A stretch of 64,000 nt of DNA from Paulinella micropora. Taxonomy: Eukaryota > Cercozoa > Imbricatea > Euglyphida. The stretch is taken from positions 711,830 to 775,829 of the forward strand of contig BJOX01000108.1 in NCBI GenBank assembly GCA_009731375.1, written 5' to 3'. The position numbers and the translations under genes were made by a program. The stretch's first letter is position 1; every line of letters starts with the position of its first letter. The notes under the pieces are model-generated. The model was not told where the DNA came from, made no database searches, and saw only the letters and a list, made by a program, of their open reading frames with translations. Of the stretch, positions 60,383-64,000 are shown in pieces.

Positions 60383-61698
60383 AAAGGAAAAGAAAAGGAA
60401 AAGAAAAAAGAAAAGAAAAGAAAAGAAAAAGAAAACAAACCTTGCAGTTCCCCTCTTTTTGTTGGTGAGGTCGCAGCCTGTCCGTGGTCTTCTTGGTCTT
60501 GATCACTCTCTTTCCCTCGGCGTTTCTGTCTAGAGTGAGCATGAGCCATAGCGCATCCTCGCGTTCCGTCCTAGCCTCTTCCTAAATAGATAGATGGATG
60601 GATGGATAGATAGATAGATGAGATATCGACTAATGTCAGAAAAAAGGAGCTTCTGATTTCGTCAACCAAGGAAGTCTGTAAAGTATTGACCCGATGCCCA
60701 GCTAAGCCGTGATGTTTGCACGGAAGGGACTGATACAGGCGATACCAAAGCTCCCTAGTACCAGGCGGGGCCAGGGCTCGTTCCATAAAGCGCCCCTTGC
60801 AGAACGAGCTCCCACCTCCATTACAGAGGGCCCAGTAAGCAGATGGAGTTTCGAGACTGTTCGACAGTCTAGTATAAACCGACAGAGCACTGTGGGTTTT
60901 ATAAGATAGATAGATGGATGGATGGATAGATGGATGGATAGATATAAAGACGTGGGACAATAGACATCCACATAGACATATATACATACGCATACATACT
61001 TGCATATAAATACAAACGCAAATATAGAGCGTAGCCTCGTGTTAGACATACACATAGACATATACATACACATACATACTTGCATATAAATAGAAACACA
61101 AATATAGAGCGTAGCCTCTTCTGTAGACATGGACATAGACATATACATACACACAGAAATATACATATACATACACATACATATGCACATGTAAATACCG
61201 CCTCGCGTTCCGTCCTAGCCTCTTTCTATAGACGTAGACAATATACATAGACATACACATATACATACATACATACGCCTTGAGTTCCGTCCTAGCCTCT
61301 TGCTGCAGACATAGACATAGACATATACATACACATAGAAACAAACATACATATACACAATACATATGCACATGTAAATACCGCCTCGCGTTCCGTCCTA
61401 GCCTCTTTCTATAGATGTAGGCAATATACATAGACATAGACATATACATAGACATATACATACACATACATACGCCTTGAGTTCCGTCCTAGCCTCTTCC
61501 TGCAGACATAGACATATACATATACATACACATATCTATGCACATATAAATACAACGTAGCCTCTTCCTATAGACATAGATAATATACATACACATACAC
61601 ATATACATATACATACACATACATATACACATTTAAATACAAACACAAATACATAACGCGGAATGAATGAACGAACCAACCAACCAACCAACCAACCG

Positions 61699-61739
<41 letters not shown>

Positions 61740-62582
61740 CCAACCAACTAGTCAATAAATCAATCAATCAATCAACCAGCTAGTCAATAAATCAATCGAT
61801 CAATCAATCAATCAATCAATCAATCAACCCACTAATAAATCAATCGATCAATCAATTTGTCTGACCTCTGTTCGTAATCGTTCCGCCTGCGATTCACGCA
61901 ACTTCCCCTCGTCGCGCCTGTTGAGATAGATAAGGTAAGGTAAGGTAAGGTAAGGTGAGGTGAGGCAAGGCCAGGTCAGGTCAGGTCAGGTCATGTCAGG
62001 TAAGGTAAGATAGGATGATTCAAGATAGGATAAGATAAGATAAGCTAAGATAAGCTAAGATAAGATAAGAAGATAAGATAAGACAAGACAAGACCAGACA
62101 AGACCAGACAAGACAAGCCAAACCGAGCCACGCCAATGCAAGGCAAGGCAAGGCAAGGCAAGCCAAGCCAAGGCAAGGTAATGTAATGTAAGTTAAGGTA
62201 AGATAAGAGAAGATAAGAGAAGATAAGATCAGATCAGATCTTACTCTGCATGCTTCTCACGCAGCTTTCCCTCCTCTTCGTGCTTTTGCTTCTTGGCCAG
62301 CTTTTTCTCCTGCGTAAATACATGCATAACATAACATAACATAACATGACATAACATAGCATAACATAACATAAATACATTACATTACATTACATTACAT
62401 ACATACATATATACATACATACATACATAAATGCATACATAACATAACATAACATAACGAATAACATATACATCCAGACATGCATTCGTACATACATACG
62501 TACATACATACCTTTCTCTTCTTATCGTATGCCATTTTTGCTTCGAACCACATGCGAGCATCCTCGCTCATTTGCTAGATTG

Positions 62583-62637
<55 letters not shown>

Positions 62638-62677
62638 GGATAGGTAGATAGGTAGGTAGGTAGGCAGGTAGGCAGAC

Positions 62678-62743
<66 letters not shown>

Positions 62744-62804
62744 GTAGGTAGGTAGGTAGATAGGTAGGTAGGTAGATAGGTAGATAGATAGATAGGTAGG
62801 TAGG

Positions 62805-62879
<75 letters not shown>

Positions 62880-63024
62880 TCTAGACTTTTTTCGCTTCCG
62901 ACCACATGCTAGCATCCTCGCTCATCCGCTAGATAGATAGATAGATAGAGATAGATAGATAGGTAGGTAGGTAGGTATGTAGATAGGTAGGTAGGTAGGT
63001 AGACAGATAGAAAGACAGACAGAC

Positions 63025-63097
<73 letters not shown>

Positions 63098-63146
63098 CCT
63101 CGTCCGTGACTTGTCCAGGCTTGTAGTTACATCGAGTGCACGTGAA

Positions 63147-63199
<53 letters not shown>

Positions 63200-63587
63200 A
63201 TACATAGAGCGAGAGGGGGGGGGGGGGGGGGGGGGTTGNNNNNNNNNNATAGACGTTCTGGTATGCATACAATCTCTCTCTCTCTCCTCCTCCTCTTCTT
63301 CTTCTTTTTTCCTTTTTTTTTTCTCCCTGTTTTTCTTTCTTTCTCCCTTTCTCTCCCACCTTGGTTTCTTCTGAAGCATGCTACCCAGCGTCACTATCTT
63401 GCAGTGAGGACATTTGAAATTCTTCTCTTCCTCCGACGACCACGACTTCCAGTGTCTAGACTGTTGTTGTTGTTGTTCCCCAGCAGGCGGCTTCTCGGAC
63501 AGACCCTCCTCTGCCTTGACGACGCGCGGCTGCTCCTGGTGAGTAGGTAGGTAGGTAGATGGAAGGTAGACAGATAATTTAAATGAA

Positions 63588-63629
<42 letters not shown>

Positions 63630-63773
63630 NNNNNNNNNNGTTGTTCTCTCTTTTGCTTGGCCTCCTTCACCCTTCCTTGCTGTGTTCTCGCACGTAGGTA
63701 GGTATATAGATAGGTAGATAGATAAGATAGGTAGATAATATACATGGATACTAAGCCGCCGCGCCTCCCCCAC

Positions 63774-63812
<39 letters not shown>

Positions 63813-63932
63813 ATTCTCTCCCTCCTATTCCTGACCACCTGCTTGGGCTCAGCCTGCTGCTTCGTTTGTTCTCTCTTTTGTTTAGCCTCCTTCACCCTTC
63901 CTTGATGCTTTCTCGCACGCGGGGACCCCAGC
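48940..63932 (-). CDS. Gene B: charged coiled-coil protein, 29 or more exons, 5' end beyond window
   Basis: Exons B1-B29 on the minus strand splice into 726 codons plus TAA with every GT-AG junction in phase. Order of content: basic Lys/Arg/Gln coiled coil (B1); Gln run and a CPHC pair, [13 protein letters not shown] (B2), whose partner cysteines are not seen; a long Lys/Glu/Arg coiled coil (B4-B7); a Ser/Pro/Ala-rich linker with [12 protein letters not shown] (B8-B14); [18 protein letters not shown] (B15); a Pro/Lys-rich tail with SPRK repeats (B16); Ala/Gly and Pro-rich parts (B17-B18); very acidic Glu runs (B19-B22); heptad-like Leu/Gln (B23); a NLNLAD repeat (B24); and a C-terminal coiled coil ending ELELDIDDY (B26-B29). 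I do not recognise the family. A cytoskeletal or nuclear scaffold role is only inferred from composition. Confidence 0.85.
49056..49096 (-). CDS. Gene B exon B28
   Basis: The acceptor is ctcttag and the donor TTTGAG|gtatgt. It reads [13 protein letters not shown] and a split Arg; phase 0 to 2. Confidence 0.9.
49203..49268 (-). CDS. Gene B exon B27
   Basis: The acceptor is tatttcag and the donor GTGTTG|gtatta. It reads [18 protein letters not shown] then TAVL; phase 0 to 0. Confidence 0.88.
49492..49551 (-). CDS. Gene B exon B26
   Basis: The acceptor is aattgtag and the donor CGACTG|gttact. It reads [18 protein letters not shown] then RL; phase 0 to 0; coiled coil. Confidence 0.88.
49717..49800 (-). 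mobile_element. Partial SINE copy in gene B intron
   Basis: Begins in AAT repeat, matches the SINE 3' body to gaattgacgata, then enters the 49801-50230 gap. Confidence 0.85.
49801..50230. other. Assembly gap (430 N) in gene B intron
   Basis: Lies between a SINE fragment and a second retroposon-like fragment. An exon could be hidden, though B25 and B26 already join in phase. Confidence 1.
50231..50458 (-). mobile_element. Second ATT-flanked repeat family, inverse partial copy
   Basis: On the minus strand: AAT tail side, gagtgttgactgtgacatat, then cccaatggcctcaaggcgtt, and on to cagcagacaccagattgtt at the gap. No tRNA-like boxes are visible in what remains. Confidence 0.6.
50559..50591 (-). 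CDS. Gene B exon B25
   Basis: The acceptor is atatgtag and the donor CGCGAG|gtaaat. It reads [11 protein letters not shown]; 33 bp, phase 0 to 0. Confidence 0.75.
50678..50803 (-). CDS. Gene B exon B24 with NLNLAD repeat
   Basis: The acceptor is ttgtcag and the donor GACGAT|gtatgt. It has 42 codons: [10 protein letters not shown] then [30 protein letters not shown] as three decamers; phase 0 to 0. Two acceptor-side copies lie upstream near 50846-50899 and 50985-51042, the second with a stop. Confidence 0.82.
51532..51579 (-). CDS. Gene B exon B23
   Basis: The acceptor is ttggtag and the donor AGTGAG|gtgaga. It reads [16 protein letters not shown] with heptad spacing; phase 0 to 0. Two donor-side copies lie downstream at 51432-51469 and 51331-51366. 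Confidence 0.85.
51822..51890 (-). CDS. Gene B exon B22
   Basis: The acceptor is cttacag and the donor ATTCAG|gtcaca. It reads six Glu, [17 protein letters not shown]; phase 0 to 0. Two donor-side copies lie downstream at 51737-51762 and 51648-51672. Confidence 0.85.
51895..52290. repeat. AAAGT pentanucleotide array
   Basis: About 390 bp of aaagt, caaag and aaaagt units between B21 and B22. Confidence 0.96.
52318..52414 (-). CDS. Gene B exon B21, Glu/Lys-rich
   Basis: The acceptor is actgtcag and the donor AAAGAG|gtacaa. It reads [18 protein letters not shown] then [14 protein letters not shown]; phase 2 to 0. Likely an extended charged helix. Confidence 0.85.
52494..52537 (-). CDS. Gene B exon B20
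   Basis: The acceptor is ctatgtag and the donor GAGAG|gtctct. It reads [14 protein letters not shown] then a split Arg; phase 0 to 2. Confidence 0.85.
52673..52720 (-). CDS. Gene B exon B19
   Basis: The acceptor is cctgcag and the donor TCTGGG|gtagtt. It reads [16 protein letters not shown]; phase 0 to 0. Confidence 0.82.
52852..53004 (-). CDS. Gene B exon B18
   Basis: The acceptor is gtctgcag and the donor CACCCG|gtagag. It has 51 codons: [51 protein letters not shown]; phase 0 to 0. The internal AG at 52936 could start a shorter 84 bp version. Confidence 0.8.
53030..54206. repeat. ATTAC, ACAT and CTAT arrays with B17 donor-side copies
   Basis: Pentanucleotide ATTAC/ATAAC-type repeats 53040-53720, poly-T at 53780, CTAT 53894-53970, CATCA 54020-54200; exon-edge islands as listed for B17. 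Confidence 0.93.
54207..54320 (-). CDS. Gene B exon B17
   Basis: The acceptor is tatctag and the donor CACCG|gtaacg. It has 38 codons: [18 protein letters not shown] and [18 protein letters not shown]. The [16 protein letters not shown] part is an internal duplication; phase 0 to 0. Acceptor-side copies lie upstream near 54545 and 54715. Donor-side copies lie downstream near 53563, 53806, 53998 and 54095. Confidence 0.7.
55108..55255 (-). CDS. Gene B exon B16
   Basis: The acceptor is cctgccag and the donor ACCCTG|gtaatc. It reads [46 protein letters not shown]; phase 2 to 0. Repeated SPxK motifs suggest proline-directed kinase sites. Confidence 0.82.
55414..55496 (-). CDS. Gene B exon B15
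   Basis: The acceptor is tctgttag and the donor GAGGAG|gtacag. It reads [18 protein letters not shown] then AKRLFSEER; phase 0 to 2. The aromatic/Gly motif [10 protein letters not shown] is distinctive. Confidence 0.88.
55536..55746 (-). repeat. Three acceptor-side copies of exon B15, ~80 bp period
   Basis: Near-identical units near 55538, 55618 and 55697, each with acceptor ctgttag and [15 protein letters not shown], joined by GTAG/GATA spacer. They lie upstream of B15. Confidence 0.95.
56010..56330. other. 320 bp unique block inside gene B intron
   Basis: Complex sequence flanked by GATA repeats, without the exon-copy pattern. It could be a retroposon fragment, but no second copy is in the window and no pol III boxes are clear. 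Confidence 0.4.
56471..56509 (-). CDS. Gene B exon B14
   Basis: The acceptor is aatatag and the donor ACCATG|gtctct. It reads [13 protein letters not shown]; phase 0 to 0, fitting both B13 and B15. Confidence 0.55.
56767..56813 (-). CDS. Gene B exon B13
   Basis: The acceptor is actctag and the donor CAACAG|gtagta. In the phase required by B12 it reads [15 protein letters not shown] and ends in phase 0. A diverged copy lies downstream at 56605-56645. Confidence 0.6.
57336..57985 (-). repeat. Five donor-side copies of exon B12
   Basis: Fragments coding [13 protein letters not shown] ends (gcatgcattcccgac plus gaag) followed by a gtatg-type donor lie near 57336, 57707, 57772, 57838 and 57957, downstream of B12 on its strand. 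Also in this stretch are a GA tract and a fragment near 57580-57620 (IRQSGREDP) repeated at 55855-55890. Confidence 0.88.
57895..58165. repeat. TTATC pentanucleotide array
   Basis: tctta/ttatc units with one B12 exon-edge copy inside, in the gene B intron after B12. Confidence 0.95.
58173..58259 (-). CDS. Gene B exon B12
   Basis: The acceptor is catgctag and the donor GAAGCTG|gtatgt. It reads [18 protein letters not shown] then [10 protein letters not shown]; phase 1 to 1. An internal AG (cctcaag) gives the same phase and is used as the boundary in upstream partial copies near 58320, 58378 and 58430, so it may be the true acceptor. Confidence 0.75.
58460..59050. repeat. GA, AAAG/CAAG and GATA tracts
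   Basis: Intron between B11 and B12. Short islands near 58630-58675 and 58725-58765 and the B11 copy interrupt it. Confidence 0.93.
59053..59107 (-). CDS. Gene B exon B11
   Basis: The acceptor is tgggcag and the donor CTCAG|gtctat. It reads [18 protein letters not shown]; phase 0 to 1. A donor-side copy lies downstream at 58819-58855. Confidence 0.82.
59537..59584 (-). CDS. Gene B exon B10
   Basis: The acceptor is acgtgtag and the donor CCAAAG|gtgtgt. It reads [16 protein letters not shown]; phase 0 to 0. Donor-side copies lie downstream at 59401-59445 ([12 protein letters not shown]) and 59313-59353 ([12 protein letters not shown]). They keep Gly-Phe-Ile and Lys-Leu while gaining two residues. 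Confidence 0.82.
59731..59806 (-). CDS. Gene B exon B9
   Basis: The acceptor is gcatgcag and the donor CACCCG|gtcttt. It reads [18 protein letters not shown] then AEMAEHP; phase 2 to 0. Confidence 0.85.
60233..60312 (-). CDS. Gene B exon B8
   Basis: The acceptor is catttag and the donor TTCGAG|gtagat. It reads [18 protein letters not shown] then APNAQAF; phase 0 to 2. A diverged donor-side copy lies downstream at 59990-60034. Confidence 0.82.
60441..60581 (-). CDS. Gene B exon B7
   Basis: The acceptor is ctatttag and the donor TGCAAG|gtttgt. It has 47 codons: [18 protein letters not shown], then a basic part ([18 protein letters not shown]); phase 0 to 0. Confidence 0.85.
60619..60903 (-). 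repeat. Dispersed repeat family D, inverse copy in gene B intron
   Basis: Lies between gene B exon B7 and its upstream exon copies. It starts at the same gatgagatatcgac boundary with GATA repeat as the other copies and is truncated at gggttttat at the other end. Confidence 0.92.
61020..61575 (-). repeat. Seven acceptor-side copies of exon B7 in TACA repeats
   Basis: gaggctaggacggaacgcga-type fragments with tatag or tgcag acceptors lie near 61025, 61105, 61199, 61275, 61380, 61470 and 61545, all 5' of B7 on its strand. The three oldest keep only gaggctac. Confidence 0.9.
61640..61860. repeat. CAAT/CAAC tetranucleotide tract
   Basis: caatcaatca with caac and taaa variants in the B6-B7 intron. 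Confidence 0.95.
61866..61917 (-). CDS. Gene B exon B6
   Basis: The acceptor is ctcaacag and the donor ACAGAG|gtcaga. It reads [17 protein letters not shown], resembling B5 ([11 protein letters not shown]), so B5 and B6 may be ancient duplicates; phase 2 to 0. Confidence 0.85.
61920..62240. repeat. AAGGT/AAGAT/CAAGA pentanucleotide array
   Basis: Degenerate pentamers fill the B5-B6 intron. Confidence 0.95.
62245..62309 (-). CDS. Gene B exon B5
   Basis: The acceptor is tacgcag and the donor CAGA|gtaaga. It reads [18 protein letters not shown] then KHA with a split Glu; phase 0 to 2. Predicted coiled coil. Confidence 0.85.
62512..62574 (-). CDS. Gene B exon B4
   Basis: The acceptor is aatctag and the donor AGAAAG|gtatgt. 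It reads [18 protein letters not shown] then KRK; phase 0 to 0. One acceptor-side copy ([14 protein letters not shown]) lies upstream at 62886-62928. Confidence 0.85.
62575..63098. repeat. GATA/GTAG tracts
   Basis: CTAT on the sense strand of gene B, with one acceptor-side copy of B4 in the middle. Confidence 0.96.
63099..63109 (-). CDS. Gene B micro-exon B3 (11 bp), tentative
   Basis: TCACGGACGAG between acceptor ggacaag and donor gtatct. It converts the phase 1 end of B2 to the phase 0 start of B4 and gives TLVTDEQMSEDAR. A 21 bp version starting at 63119 has an equally good AG but would not fit phase. Confidence 0.45.
63385..63535 (-). CDS. Gene B exon B2 with CPHC motif
   Basis: The acceptor is ctcaccag and the donor CTGG|gtagca. 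It reads [18 protein letters not shown], five Gln, [12 protein letters not shown] and [13 protein letters not shown]; phase 0 to 1. CPHC looks like half of a zinc-binding site. Confidence 0.75.
63839..63932 (-). CDS. Gene B exon B1 (first in window)
   Basis: The acceptor is gtctgtag and the donor AAGCAG|gtggtc. It reads [18 protein letters not shown] within a basic coiled coil; phase 2 start, phase 0 end. A copy of its middle ([14 protein letters not shown]) lies at 63640-63690, cut by a gap. Confidence 0.75.
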
Positions 63933-64000
63933 CTACAGACAAACATACATACATACTTAGACACATGCAGATACATGCATACATTTAGCAGCGCATGGAG

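Overview
The window is nuclear DNA from a eukaryote. It contains GT-AG introns, very short exons, tRNA-derived SINEs and MITE-like foldback elements, and no bacterial operon structure. I cannot name the organism. The intron style and repeat load suggest a protist or alga with a microsatellite-swamped genome, but a metazoan is not excluded. Runs of N (10 bases to several hundred) mark assembly gaps. Nearly all long open frames are translated microsatellites (poly-SIYL, poly-CMYV, poly-I, poly-S, poly-HTYI) and are not genes.

Two real genes can be rebuilt by hand from splice sites and codon phase. Gene A (+, about 2193-32591) has at least 25 exons of 20-571 bp. They encode a long disordered, Ser/Thr/Asn-rich then acidic N-terminal region followed by a divergent actin fold, so it is an actin-related protein (ARP). 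From exon A10 on, the translation follows conventional actin in order, with matching spacing over several joins and correct phase. The exceptions are two stretches that fall around assembly gaps. Gene B (-, 48940 to beyond 63932) has at least 29 exons giving 726 codons with phase preserved at every join. The product is a charged, coiled-coil-rich protein that I do not recognise. The two genes are convergent.

Their introns are almost entirely microsatellite (CTAT, TACA, GTAT, TACC, TTAC, TTATG, ATT and others). Most exons are accompanied by 1-18 partial copies of themselves. Fragments carrying the acceptor and 5' exon part lie upstream of the true exon; fragments carrying the 3' exon part and donor lie downstream. 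This exon-edge amplification is the most striking feature of the window and explains most of the otherwise puzzling interspersed repeats.

Layout: 1-499, inverse copy of a dispersed ~600 bp repeat. 0.5-32.6 kb, gene A with SINEs, palindromic GC-loop elements and other repeats in its introns. 32.6-48.9 kb, intergenic, with much ordinary AT-rich complex sequence, a candidate LTR, a possible copia gag relic, foldback elements and large AGT/CTA/CTAT arrays. 48.9-64 kb, gene B, with another dispersed repeat and a SINE fragment in its introns.
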